From Patescibacteria group bacterium (GTDB lineage: Bacteria; Patescibacteriota; Patescibacteriia; UBA9934; GWF2-40-263), in the NCBI GenBank assembly GCA_004298405.1, contig SCSL01000060.1, positions 1 to 21,445 on the forward strand: a stretch of 21,445 nucleotides of DNA. The letters are read 5' to 3'. Numbering within the stretch: the first letter of the stretch is position 1; each line of letters starts with the position of its first letter. Of this stretch, positions 1-8,223 are shown piece after piece. The translations under genes and the position numbers were made by a program. The notes below the pieces were generated by a model. It did not search any database. It worked only from the letters and a program-made list of their open reading frames with translations, and was not told where the DNA came from.

Positions 1-1047
1 TTCTTGCTCGGCGGCGAGATCACGTGGATCACCCTGGCATCCGCCGTAGGCAATACAGTGCAAGGCTGACCAATCGTCACCACTGGAAGGCATACGTCCA
101 TAGAAGGCACCGAAGTAGACAAGGGCCTGTTCTTCCAAACTGAGCTCTGACACCTCTTCCACCACTTCTACAGCTTCTTCTTCGACTGCCTCCTCTTCAC
201 CCGCTTCCTCTTGAACAGAAATACCCAACAAGGCTAACCCGGCGTCTGTATAAGCAAGCGCGTGGACGGCGTTCCAATCCATTCCTGTTGATGGGTTTGC
301 TCCGTACTTGCTATTGAAATGTGCCAAGGCGGCGACTTCGTACGTCAAATTTCGGTTGGCTTCATCGTAGCAATCGTTATAGGCAATACAATGAAGAGTC
401 TCCCATTCATCATCCGTAGAAGGGAGGCGTCCAAAAAGCGCTCCAAAATAGGCAAGGGCATCCGCCTCTGTTCCATCGCTTGTCCCAGTCCCTGAAGAAG
501 TTGACTCCGCCTCTTGCTCTGTCTCTGTTGTTTCTTCAGGAGCTTCAGATTCAACCGCTTCCCCACTAATTGTAATTGAAGATGATCCAAGCGAACTCGT
601 GTTAATCATCTCCTCCCCATCGGCAATGAGCTTGGAAGAACTCAAAACGGAAATGGTGGTGGATCCTGAGGCAAGCGCATGGAATGTCACGGTTGCAAAT
701 GTTCCGGAACTCGTCACGGGTGTTCCAAATTTATAGGCGCCGTAACTAAGATCTCCATTGGTGTTGTCGATCTCATTAGATGGCGAAAGATATGGAAACA
801 GGCTCCCGAGGTCAAAAGAGAGAACCTCAAGTTTGCTTGCATCCCAATCAAGCTCGACACGCGCTGTGTCGAGAGACTCCCCGTTTGGATCCACGAGCAC
901 GCTCAAACTAAATGTGTCTCCCGTTGCAACAGACGTGTTGGTGGGAGACAGAGTTAATTCAGCCGAACCGGCTGCGAGCGCCACGGATGGACCCACACTT
1001 ACGATGGACATCGCAAGAGCGAGGAAGGAGATGGCGATCTTCTTCAT
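1..1047 (-). CDS. Secreted cohesin-domain protein with CX5C repeat units (C-terminus beyond the window)
   Basis: The gene opens with ATG at 1047 and stays open to base 1, giving 349 residues without a stop; the C-terminus lies outside. Residues 1-25 form a signal peptide (KK, hydrophobic core, cleavage near VALA-A). Residues 28-162 resemble a cohesin-type beta-sandwich: NTSVATGDTFSLSV, then VELDWDASKLEVLSFD, then FATVTFHALASG and a final SSSITI strand. Acidic or Ser/Thr-rich linkers follow (163-192 and 278-304). Between and after them lie three related units of about 35 residues (195-228, 235-269, 305-338) built on FGxxxGRxPSxxDxW and LHCIAY. Units 1 and 3 carry Cys-X5-Cys; unit 2 has VHALAY and no cysteines. 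Cohesin domains mediate cell-surface protein interactions; that role here is inferred. No Shine-Dalgarno is seen before the ATG. The cohesin call is fairly secure; the repeat family was not recognised. Confidence 0.8.
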   Translation of the reverse strand, partial: MKKIAISFLALAMSIVSVGPSVALAAGSAELTLSPTNTSVATGDTFSLSVLVDPNGESLDTARVELDWDASKLEVLSFDLGSLFPYLSPSNEIDNTNGDLSYGAYKFGTPVTSSGTFATVTFHALASGSTTISVLSSSKLIADGEEMINTSSLGSSSITISGEAVESEAPEETTETEQEAESTSSGTGTSDGTEADALAYFGALFGRLPSTDDEWETLHCIAYNDCYDEANRNLTYEVAALAHFNSKYGANPSTGMDWNAVHALAYTDAGLALLGISVQEEAGEEEAVEEEAVEVVEEVSELSLEEQALVYFGAFYGRMPSSGDDWSALHCIAYGGCQGDPRDLAAEQE

Positions 1048-1298
1048 AAGAAAAATAGAGGCGGTTAAATGTAAAAAAGGATGCGTCAAAAAAGTTCGAT
1101 AAAATTATAACATTCAGACACCATCACAACAAAGAAGTCCCTGTGTATAAATGCGCTTTATTGACTCAAAAAAAATGCGCTGACTCGACAAACGGCTTGT
1201 GTATCGATCTCTTGCTCTCATAAAAAAATATCGACCTTCCTTGCGCGACATTCTTTTTTGTCCATGGCGGGGTAGACAAAAAGAGTTATTCACACCCA
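1048..1298. other. Intergenic region, A+T-rich, no recognised gene
   Basis: This stretch separates the glycosylphosphotransferase stop from the cohesin-domain start. It contains the promoter-like element at 1104-1132 and a weak A/T hairpin near 1254-1282, with TTTTTGTC pairing to GACAAAAA around a 12-base loop. The hairpin lacks a GC-rich stem, so it is not a convincing terminator. A 61-codon minus-strand reading frame (1299-1114) begins in a TAATG overlap with the upstream stop. Its product is Arg/Lys-rich and unrecognised, and it is not annotated as a gene here. Confidence 0.5.
1104..1132 (-). promoter_or_regulatory. Putative sigma70-type promoter for the cohesin-domain gene
   Basis: Read on the minus strand, TATAAT occupies 1109-1104 and TTGTTG occupies 1132-1127, with a 17-base spacer. 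The -10 is a perfect consensus; the -35 matches 3 of 6. Transcription would start near 1097, leaving an untranslated leader of about 50 bases before the ATG at 1047. This suggests the gene is transcribed separately from the polysaccharide gene that ends at 1299. It is a motif match only. Confidence 0.5.
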
Positions 1299-2630
1299 TT
1301 ATGCATGTCGAAAAAACAGCTGAATGGTTTTCAAAAGAATCAAGACATCCATGATCGCGGAGCGATTTTTAATGTAATAAAGGTCGTACTCAAATTTTGT
1401 TTTAGAATCCTCAACAGAACGCGCATAGCGAAATTTAATCTGTGCCCAACCTGTAAATCCAGGTTTGATGAAGTGTCGAGCGCGATAGTGCGGGATCTCA
1501 ACTTCGAGTTGATTCACGAACTCTGGTCGCTCAGGACGTGGACCAACCAAACTCAACTCCCCTTTTAAGACGTTCAACATTTGTGGAAGCTCGTCCAAAT
1601 GTGTGCGACGCAGAAAAGCTCCAACGCGCGTCACGCGAGTGTCTTGTTTTGAGGCCCACTGGACTCCCTGCGCCTCCGCGTCCATTCGCATGGTTCGAAA
1701 CTTGATAATCGAAAAACGTTCGCGGTGCTGACCAATGCGTTGTTGACGATAAAAAACCGGTCCACTATCGGTTACCTTTATGAGCACGGCGATGATGAAC
1801 CAAAATGGCGAAGTGAAAACAAGCAGGACGAACGCGCCGCAGATATCCATAAACCGCTTGAGCGCTACAAATGATCTTTGTGATGGAAGCTGGAGATATT
1901 GTAAAAACCAACGCTCGTCAATGGAATCAACGGGAATCCTCCGGGCAAACATTTCGTAAGCGGCAGGAAGATCCAGAAACACCACACCTGTTCCCAAGGA
2001 CTGATACATCTGTGCCACACGGTCTTTGTTTGAAAACATCGATCTAGGCAAGATCACCACATGGACTCGATGCTGTTGGATCATGGTGGGGAGGTCACTC
2101 CCCTCTTCCCCAAGTGAAGCACACGTGTACCCCTGGTGCCTGTACGCATGAATGATCCGCTCCATCTCGCGACTCTCTTCCGGCGAAAGATCAAGCAGGC
2201 CAATGCTCCAAACGCTTGCGTGCTTAAGAAACGACCGGCGCGCGAGGTAGGCAAGCAGACCAAAAACCGCAACATGGATGGCGAGATTCGTTTTTGGACT
2301 GATCCCGAGGAACGGAAACGCGTAAAAAAACGTAATTCCTGTTCCCAAAAGCAAAGCAAGCGCGCCAACCCATCGCCGTAAAAACGGAGCGGATGTCATG
2401 GGAACGGAGAGATCGTAGAGGTCAAAAACGTAAAGAATCGTCAACCAAATGAGGTAAAGAAACGAGAAAGGGATCGCGTGGGAAACATAGAGGTCAACAT
2501 CGAACTCCCCAAAATATCCAATAAAAATCGTAACTCCAAGGCTCACATACAACGCAAGAAGATCACTCAGAAACAGCGTCATCTTTCGAAAACCGAGATC
2601 CATAATCCAAAAATGTTTAGAAGGAAGCAT
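1299..2630 (-). CDS. Polyprenyl-phosphate sugar-1-phosphate transferase (WcaJ/WbaP/EpsE-like initiating enzyme)
   Basis: The 443-residue product is the usual size for a polytopic exopolysaccharide glycosylphosphotransferase, which moves a sugar-1-phosphate from a nucleotide sugar onto a polyprenyl phosphate at the inner membrane. Four N-terminal membrane segments lie near residues 16-40, 52-70, 87-108 and 115-130. A Rossmann-like soluble region follows (about 150-245). The C-terminal catalytic domain starts with the re-entrant helix (about 256-285). It shows KFRTM (300-304), the catalytic Asp-Glu pair in LDELPQ (D346, E347), GPRPERPEF (363-371) and PGFTGWAQ near 390. The ATG at 2630 overlaps the upstream gene's end by 14 bases; an in-frame ATG at 2603 is an alternative start. 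No Shine-Dalgarno is visible at either. The family is certain; the sugar (for example galactose, glucose or an N-acetylhexosamine) cannot be read from sequence. Confidence 0.93.
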   Translation of the reverse strand: MLPSKHFWIMDLGFRKMTLFLSDLLALYVSLGVTIFIGYFGEFDVDLYVSHAIPFSFLYLIWLTILYVFDLYDLSVPMTSAPFLRRWVGALALLLGTGITFFYAFPFLGISPKTNLAIHVAVFGLLAYLARRSFLKHASVWSIGLLDLSPEESREMERIIHAYRHQGYTCASLGEEGSDLPTMIQQHRVHVVILPRSMFSNKDRVAQMYQSLGTGVVFLDLPAAYEMFARRIPVDSIDERWFLQYLQLPSQRSFVALKRFMDICGAFVLLVFTSPFWFIIAVLIKVTDSGPVFYRQQRIGQHRERFSIIKFRTMRMDAEAQGVQWASKQDTRVTRVGAFLRRTHLDELPQMLNVLKGELSLVGPRPERPEFVNQLEVEIPHYRARHFIKPGFTGWAQIKFRYARSVEDSKTKFEYDLYYIKNRSAIMDVLILLKTIQLFFRHA

Positions 2631-4674
2631 CGTAATAAAACCGGAACAACAGATCTATCTTATGCGTTTCAACATCAATGGCAAGATACGCATCAACCAG
2701 AGGTTGTAGGCTCGGCGCCAGCTCGAGAATGTGCTGTGCCACTTCTTGTTCTTTCACAGGGTCATTCAAAAACTTCACCGTGATGAGCGCACGCAGGAGC
2801 GAACCCCAAATAGAAGGCCCGACCGCGATTGCCTTGTCAGCGACGTATGTTGCTTGTTCAAGGTTCCCCTCGTCTAGATAAAGAGAAACACGCGACCAAT
2901 ATGGAAGTGGGTTGTTAGGAAATCGCTCAATGGCAATCTGTGCGATCTCATGAGCGTCCAAAAACTTTGAGGTGTCCAATGTTCTCCCCCACACGTGATA
3001 GAGGAAAACCAGATCCAAGTACCCTCGCAAAAATTGCGGTGAGTGGTTAATGGAATCAAGGAGTCCTTGTTCGGCTAGCGTAAGTTCTTGAAAGAGGATC
3101 GACGAAAATTGTTCTCGGTGTTGCGAAGGCAAATCCAAAATAAGCGTGGCTGTTTGTGCCGCGAGCGCTGAACGGCGAAGATCGATCCCATACCGCGAGC
3201 GCGTAACGGCTGTTTCATAAGGCGCAAGATGCTCGCGTAGGGTCTTTGCATCAAACACCGCCTTTGTTGCCAGACTGCTTTGAGCCGGTAGAGCGGTCAC
3301 GAAATAAAACAAGACGACCGTGGAGGCGGCAAGTATCCAAAAAAGAAACAGGACACTGCGTGGAGGACGGGACGCTGACATTGACGTGGATTGTTCATTT
3401 TGGTCTTTCGAAAGAGTGTGGATGTACCCCAGAACAACAAGCCAACTCAGGTAACTCGTGAGCGTATCAAAAACCATCAATCCCTGGACAAGATAGGCGA
3501 CGAGCAGGGCGACGAGCAGGCTGGCCTCAGGGATGGAGAGATGTTTTGCATGAAGCGCTCGACGAATACCCCACACAGCAGAAAGAAAAATCGATAGATA
3601 CGCCAAAAGTCCAAGGAACCCTGTCTCGACAAGCACATCAAAGAACTTATTATGCGCCCGATCAAACCAGATTTCCCCGCCACTTGCTTGTGAACCCAGC
3701 TCTGGTTGGTAATACGTTTGAAATATGCTCGGAAAATTCTCCGGTCCCCATCCAAGCAATGGTCGATCCTGAAATCCCTTCCAAGCGATGTCCCAAAGAA
3801 CAAATCTCGTATCGGCTGACCGATCAATCACGAACTGACGCACAGGACTATGCGGAAAAAATAAGGAGGCACCAATGTACACGACAAGCACCACAAGCCC
3901 TGCGAGAAGACAGATTCCTGTGGCTTTCTGGACCCGTGAGCGAATGCGTCCCATGAGCACAAGCGCAAAAAAAAGAACCACCCCGCCCGCAAACGCCAAC
4001 ACCGCGGCCTGAGCCTCTGATCTCATGAGAGCCAACGTCAAAAACCCGACAACAGCGTACATCCAATATCGCCTTTGTTGGGTCTTTGTCTGTAAGGCAA
4101 GCATCGCCGAAAGAAAAATATGAAAGATGAGGTAGGTTCCATAAAATGACGAGTTCCCTATGGTTGCCCCCCCATGTGTCATCGCGTACCAAGAAACACT
4201 CTCACGCACCAGATCGGTGTAGAAAAAAATAACCGTCACGGCAACGGCGACCATGACAGAAACAAAAAATACTCGATGCCAATCTTGTTTTGTACGCAAC
4301 ACGGACACCATGGCCAGAAACACAACTGCCAAATGTAAAAAGACGATTGTATTCACGTCTCTCTCCGGGCTTCCCCAAAAACTCAGGAGTGGATTGACCC
4401 CGAAGATGGAAGCCAGTGTGACGAGCGACACATAGGCAAGCACCGACATCAACACCCACGAACGCTTCGGTCTCCATCCTTTATGCGTGAACCAGAGCCA
4501 AGCGAGGGCCACAAGCAAGACTTGTGACAGGGCGAGAACAAAAAATAACTTTGAGCTAACAAGAAAATAGTAAAAACTCGGCCAAAAAACCAAGGGCGTG
4601 AACATCAAGGCACAGAGGATCCCGCGAATGAAGGAAACACCCTGAGGAGCAAGAAGCGGATCTTTCGTAGACAT
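2617..4674 (-). CDS. O-antigen polymerase/ligase (Wzy/WaaL/PglL fold) with C-terminal helical-repeat domain
   Basis: The 685-residue protein has about 12 hydrophobic segments in residues 15-465, then a soluble tail of about 220 residues. The O-antigen-ligase signature is present: an Arg in ADTRFVLWDIAWKG followed by LLGWGPENF (about 288-314), then the periplasmic loop WFDRAHNKFFDVLVETG (336-352), whose Arg and His match conserved residues of this fold. FGVNPLLSFWG (91-101) is shared in pattern with the paralogue at 16744-18738. The tail contains TPR-like helices (about 570-665), as in some PglL-type oligosaccharyltransferases. Such enzymes either polymerise lipid-linked repeat units or transfer them to a lipid or protein acceptor, and sequence alone does not separate these roles. 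It is the first gene of a two-gene minus operon with the initiating transferase. Usual ligases are 400-550 residues, so the tail is an addition. Confidence 0.88.
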   Translation of the reverse strand: MSTKDPLLAPQGVSFIRGILCALMFTPLVFWPSFYYFLVSSKLFFVLALSQVLLVALAWLWFTHKGWRPKRSWVLMSVLAYVSLVTLASIFGVNPLLSFWGSPERDVNTIVFLHLAVVFLAMVSVLRTKQDWHRVFFVSVMVAVAVTVIFFYTDLVRESVSWYAMTHGGATIGNSSFYGTYLIFHIFLSAMLALQTKTQQRRYWMYAVVGFLTLALMRSEAQAAVLAFAGGVVLFFALVLMGRIRSRVQKATGICLLAGLVVLVVYIGASLFFPHSPVRQFVIDRSADTRFVLWDIAWKGFQDRPLLGWGPENFPSIFQTYYQPELGSQASGGEIWFDRAHNKFFDVLVETGFLGLLAYLSIFLSAVWGIRRALHAKHLSIPEASLLVALLVAYLVQGLMVFDTLTSYLSWLVVLGYIHTLSKDQNEQSTSMSASRPPRSVLFLFWILAASTVVLFYFVTALPAQSSLATKAVFDAKTLREHLAPYETAVTRSRYGIDLRRSALAAQTATLILDLPSQHREQFSSILFQELTLAEQGLLDSINHSPQFLRGYLDLVFLYHVWGRTLDTSKFLDAHEIAQIAIERFPNNPLPYWSRVSLYLDEGNLEQATYVADKAIAVGPSIWGSLLRALITVKFLNDPVKEQEVAQHILELAPSLQPLVDAYLAIDVETHKIDLLFRFYYDASF

Positions 4675-4720
4675 AGAATGGCTCTATTTTCTCTTTTTTT
4701 ACGAAAGATGTAAACTTTCG
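4660..4720. promoter_or_regulatory. Divergent intergenic region with nested inverted repeats
   Basis: The two divergent polysaccharide operons are separated by only 51 bases (4675-4725), so both promoters must lie here or inside the coding starts. A perfect 10-bp inverted repeat, ATCTTTCGTA (4660-4669) and TACGAAAGAT (4700-4709), straddles the minus-strand start codon. The right arm also forms a 6-bp stem, CGAAAG (4702-4707) with CTTTCG (4715-4720), ending 5 bases before the plus-strand ATG. This could be an operator for joint control or an RNA hairpin at the start codon. No convincing -10/-35 pair was found. Confidence 0.45.
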
Positions 4721-4725
4721 CGAGT

Positions 4726-5691
4726 ATGGAAAAACCTCGAACAATTCTCGTGACTGGCGGGGCTGGATTCATTGGTTCGCATGTGGCGCGCTGTTTGGGA
4801 GAACAAGGCCATACGCTTATCCTGGTCGACAATCTTAATGACTACTACGATCCATCGCTGAAAAAAGCGCGATTACAGACACTGCTCGCCAATACACCTC
4901 ATACCTTCTATCACGTCGACATTGCGGACGAACCCGCAATGCAAAAAATCTTTGAGACACACGCCATCGACCAAATCTGCCACCAAGCCGCGCAAGCGGG
5001 CGTGCGTTACGCCCAGCAAGCCCCGTTTGTGTACGGGCACAGCAACCTCATGGGGACACTCACTATTCTTGAACTCGCTCGCCTATTTCAGGTGAAAGGC
5101 ATTGTCATGGCATCGAGCTCCTCGGTGTATGGCGATGCAAAGCAGTATCCCGTCAAAGAAACGGATGTTGCTGACCAACCGATCTCGTTGTACGCCGCCA
5201 CCAAACGTGCCACGGAATTGTTGGCCTATTCCTATCACCATCTCTACAACTTGCCCATCACCTGTCTGCGCTACTTTACGGTCTATGGTCCCTGGGGTCG
5301 TCCTGACATGGCACTTTTTACATTTACAAAAGCGGCACTTGAAGGAAAGCCGATCGCTGTCTATGGACATGGACAGATGGCGCGCGACTTTACCTACATC
5401 GATGATATCGTCAATGGAATCGTTCGCGCGCTTGAAGTGAATCTCCCATGGGCGATTCTCAATCTTGGACGAGGGAAAGCTGAACCGCTCATGTCGATGA
5501 TTGAATCCATCGAACAGACTATCGGTAAAACGCTCGAGAAAAAATTTGTCGAGATGCAACCCGGCGATGTGCAACAAACTTGGGCGGACATTTCTCAGGC
5601 GCGAGCACAGCTTGGGTGGGAGCCACGGGTGAATCTTGAAGAAGGGATCAAAAAATTCGTTTCGTGGTACAAAGGATATGGAGGAGTCTAA
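4726..5691 (+). CDS. NAD-dependent epimerase, UDP-glucuronate 4-epimerase-like
   Basis: This is a 321-residue extended short-chain dehydrogenase/reductase. The NAD-binding motif TGGAGFIG is at 10-17, a Ser-rich catalytic strand ASSSSVYG at 129-136, and the catalytic pair is Y156/K160 in LYAATK. The segments VDNLNDYYDPSLKKARL (34-50) and TVYGPWGRPDMALF (185-198), then DFTYIDDIV (221-229), are typical of the GAE/CapI/LpsL group. Those enzymes interconvert UDP-glucuronate and UDP-galacturonate. UDP-galactose 4-epimerase is a less likely alternative. It is the first gene of the long plus operon and overlaps the next by 14 bases. The operon has no UDP-glucose dehydrogenase, so UDP-glucuronate would have to be made elsewhere. 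Confidence 0.9.
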   Translation: MEKPRTILVTGGAGFIGSHVARCLGEQGHTLILVDNLNDYYDPSLKKARLQTLLANTPHTFYHVDIADEPAMQKIFETHAIDQICHQAAQAGVRYAQQAPFVYGHSNLMGTLTILELARLFQVKGIVMASSSSVYGDAKQYPVKETDVADQPISLYAATKRATELLAYSYHHLYNLPITCLRYFTVYGPWGRPDMALFTFTKAALEGKPIAVYGHGQMARDFTYIDDIVNGIVRALEVNLPWAILNLGRGKAEPLMSMIESIEQTIGKTLEKKFVEMQPGDVQQTWADISQARAQLGWEPRVNLEEGIKKFVSWYKGYGGV

Positions 5692-6790
5692 AAAAACTAC
5701 ACGCGTCGCCGTCTTTTTCACGCATGGAGTCTCCCTTGAGCTTTGGGAGAAGCGAGGGATGTTCTCACGGGAAGTTCAGTTTTATGAAGAGCTCTCGCGT
5801 GAGCTGGGAGAGGTATGGTTTTTTACCTATGGTCGTGAGGATGGTCGATATGCAGATCGCCTCCATGGGAATATCAAACTCTTTCCGAAACGTTTTCGCC
5901 TTCCAAATATTCTGTATGGCTTCTTTCTTCCCTTTGTGTTTTGGCGAGTCCTCTCAAAAGCCACCTCTATCCGCATCCATCAAGTTGCCGGAGCGATTCC
6001 CGCGCTTCTCACACACACGCTTCAACAAAAACCTCTCATCGTCCGTGCCGGGTTTCAGTGGTACTCCTTTGCTCAGCGACAAGGAGCTTCAACACTCAAG
6101 CTCGCGATGATTTCTTTGATTGAACGCCTCGCGTATCGATCCGCGCACGCGATCCTCCACACGACACAAGAAGATGCGGCGCTTGTCCAAAAGCGCTACC
6201 ACATCGACACAAAAAACCTTCATGTTGTGCCAAATTGGGTCAACACAGATCTCTTCAAACCGATGGACGTCGAAAAACAGCCTCGCACAATCTGTTTTGT
6301 TGGCAGACTCGAAGCACAAAAAAATCTTCCTGCCCTCGTGGAAGCGATGAGGGGGACCAATGCGCGACTTGTTGTGTACGGAGATGGTTCTGCGCAAAAA
6401 AAACTCGCGCAACAGGCTCGCGATCTCCAGGTGAATGTAGACTTCCAGGGACGGATCGCAAACGAAGATCTCCCGCGCGCGCTCAACGCCTGCGAACTCT
6501 TCCTCCTTCCGTCGTTGTACGAAGGGAATCCGAAAGCATTGCTTGAGGCGATGGCGTGTGGTCTTCCTGTGATTGGCACAAATGTCCAGGGAATTGCCTC
6601 GGTGATTCAAGACGGGAAAACGGGGATCCTGTGTGGGACAAACCCAGAATCAATTCGCCAGGCGATCATCGACCTCCTGGCTAATCCCGCGCGTCGAGCG
6701 CAACTTAGTCTTGCCGCGCGTGATTCTATTCTTGGCAGTGCCTCGCTCAAGCGAGTCGTGCAAACAGAAGTTCTTCTCTATCCCCTATGA
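5678..6790 (+). CDS. Glycosyltransferase family 4
   Basis: This is a GT-B fold glycosyltransferase of 370 residues from the chosen start. The N-terminal acceptor domain covers roughly 1-185. The nucleotide-sugar domain starts with ICFVGRLEAQKN (205-216). The EX7E motif is intact: E282 and E290 in YEGNPKALLEAMACG. VVPNWVNTDLF (183-193) is the usual interdomain hinge. The ATG at 5678 was preferred to one 42 bases upstream: it gives a standard N-terminus, overlaps the preceding gene by only 14 bases, and follows a short AAAGGA. The donor sugar is unknown. It likely adds one residue to the lipid-linked repeat unit on the cytoplasmic face. Its stop overlaps the next start as ATGA. Confidence 0.92.
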   Translation: MEESKKTTRVAVFFTHGVSLELWEKRGMFSREVQFYEELSRELGEVWFFTYGREDGRYADRLHGNIKLFPKRFRLPNILYGFFLPFVFWRVLSKATSIRIHQVAGAIPALLTHTLQQKPLIVRAGFQWYSFAQRQGASTLKLAMISLIERLAYRSAHAILHTTQEDAALVQKRYHIDTKNLHVVPNWVNTDLFKPMDVEKQPRTICFVGRLEAQKNLPALVEAMRGTNARLVVYGDGSAQKKLAQQARDLQVNVDFQGRIANEDLPRALNACELFLLPSLYEGNPKALLEAMACGLPVIGTNVQGIASVIQDGKTGILCGTNPESIRQAIIDLLANPARRAQLSLAARDSILGSASLKRVVQTEVLLYPL

Positions 6791-7581
6791 TTGCCTACGA
6801 TCCTCCCAACAAACGACTTGCTCTATTCCAACGGGAGGCAACGCCTGATTTTTGGGATGAACAATGGCAGAAGGAAAACATTCATACACTGGTCGCATCC
6901 GGAAAAACACACCACTTCATTAAACGCTTCACAAAGCGATACGTCTCAACAGGAGGAAAAATCCTTGAGGGCGGTTGTGGGAGCGGTCAAGTCGTCTGGT
7001 GCTTAAACCAATGGGGATATGACTCCTACGGGATCGACTATGCGGACAAAACGCTCCAAGCGGTGACCGATATTCTCCCTGATCTTCAACTTTCTGTTCA
7101 GGACGTTCGACAGACAACCTTTCCAAACAACTTCTTCGATGCCTACTGGTCATTGGGAGTCATTGAACACTTTTGGGAGGGATTTGATGAGATCACCCAA
7201 GAAGCACACCGTGTCCTCAAGCCTGGAGGAATTTTATTCCTCTCATTTCCCGTGATGTCGCCCTTGCGAAAACTCAAAGCCAGGCTTGGTCTGTACCAAC
7301 CGATGCAGGCTTCAGCCTCGCGGGAAACTTTTTACGAGTTCATGCTCGACCAAAAGCTTGTCACACAGCAGCTTGCCGAACAAGGTTTTGCGCTTGTCGA
7401 AACCTACTTGTACGATGCGTTGAAGGGACTCAAAGATGAACTCCCGCTCCTGCACATTCCACTGCAAAAACTCTACAAAAGTAAGCTCTTCGTCACCCGT
7501 GGTCTCCGCTTCTCCCTCACCTTCCTTGTAGGTCGATGGACGGGGCATATGGCACTTCTTGTTTTTAGGAAAAATAGCTGA
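6787..7581 (+). CDS. SAM-dependent class I methyltransferase (first of five)
   Basis: The 264-residue product has a Rossmann methyltransferase core: motif I ILEGGCGSG (59-67), the acidic residue after strand 2 in YGIDYA (81-86), the strand-4 region SLGVIEHFWEGF (122-133) and the post-core HRVLKPGGIL (141-150). It belongs to the Methyltransf_11 type. The N-terminal segment DFWDEQWQKE (21-30) is common among methyltransferases of polysaccharide loci. The C-terminus contains a hydrophobic and basic stretch (about 220-260) that may sit at the membrane. The start overlaps the upstream stop as ATGA, implying translational coupling. The substrate is inferred to be a hydroxyl of a glycan residue or nucleotide sugar. 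Confidence 0.87.
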   Translation: MIAYDPPNKRLALFQREATPDFWDEQWQKENIHTLVASGKTHHFIKRFTKRYVSTGGKILEGGCGSGQVVWCLNQWGYDSYGIDYADKTLQAVTDILPDLQLSVQDVRQTTFPNNFFDAYWSLGVIEHFWEGFDEITQEAHRVLKPGGILFLSFPVMSPLRKLKARLGLYQPMQASASRETFYEFMLDQKLVTQQLAEQGFALVETYLYDALKGLKDELPLLHIPLQKLYKSKLFVTRGLRFSLTFLVGRWTGHMALLVFRKNS

Positions 7582-7584
7582 TGT

Positions 7585-8223
7585 ATGTTTACGTTCCTCG
7601 TACGGATGGCTCTTCGATGGCACAATCTGAGTTACAAACTTTCAAGCACACTTGCCATCAAGGCTGAAGGTGGAATCCATCCCAAACATCGACTGATGAA
7701 CTATCATCAATTTTTTCTTGACCACATTACCCAGAGCGACCGCGTGCTCGATATCGGCTGCGGCAACGGCGTGCTCGCCTATGATCTTGCCGATGTGGCG
7801 GCTTATGTCATGGGGATCGATCTAAACGAAAAGAACCGACACGCTTGGGAGAATCGCTTTGCTCGCAAGAACCTCGAGTACCACATTGCCGACGCGACGA
7901 TATTCTCGCCAGAGGAACATTTTGATGTGGTTGTGCTCTCAAACGTCCTGGAGCACATCGAGCGCCGTGTTGAGTTTCTCCAACGGATCAAGCACCTCGC
8001 TCCCCTCTTCTTGATCCGTGTGCCGATGATCGACCGCGACTGGATCACACTCTACAAAAAAGAAATTGGCATTGAGTATCGACTCGACATGACCCACTTC
8101 ACCGAGTACACCCTCCAAAGTTTCACTGACGAAATTCAGGAAGCGGGATTCACCATGAAGTCTTCCTCGATTCAGTTTGGTGAAATTTGGGCGGTTGTCT
8201 ACTCCCATCCTTCTTCTCTATGA
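7585..8223 (+). CDS. SAM-dependent class I methyltransferase (second of five)
   Basis: This 212-residue methyltransferase has motif I VLDIGCGNG (54-62), an acidic residue in MGIDLNEKN (76-84) and the strand-4 segment LSNVLEHIERR (118-128). It follows the previous stop by 3 bases, and its own stop overlaps the next ATG as ATGA. The region after strand 4 (IRVPMIDRDWITLYKKE, 144-160, then RLDMTHFTEYT, 166-176) resembles methyltransferases found in capsule and O-antigen loci, where the substrate is not known. An in-frame ATG 21 bases downstream could be the real start. It shows little similarity by eye to the other four methyltransferases outside the core motifs. Confidence 0.86.
   Translation: MFTFLVRMALRWHNLSYKLSSTLAIKAEGGIHPKHRLMNYHQFFLDHITQSDRVLDIGCGNGVLAYDLADVAAYVMGIDLNEKNRHAWENRFARKNLEYHIADATIFSPEEHFDVVVLSNVLEHIERRVEFLQRIKHLAPLFLIRVPMIDRDWITLYKKEIGIEYRLDMTHFTEYTLQSFTDEIQEAGFTMKSSSIQFGEIWAVVYSHPSSL

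Noticed and set aside
1254..1282. A/T hairpin after the glycosylphosphotransferase gene as a terminator
   Set aside because: The stem is nearly all A-T and the segment following it on the minus strand is not a U-tract in the right place.
1114..1299. A 61-codon minus-strand frame starting in a TAATG overlap with the glycosylphosphotransferase stop
   Set aside because: The start position is suggestive, but the Arg/Lys-rich product matches nothing I know and it ends just upstream of the cohesin-gene promoter. Support is too weak to annotate it.
5083..5721. A 212-codon minus-strand open frame inside the epimerase gene
   Set aside because: It lies fully antisense to a well-supported enzyme with intact motifs, and its translation shows no recognisable domain. 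It is a by-product of codon usage.
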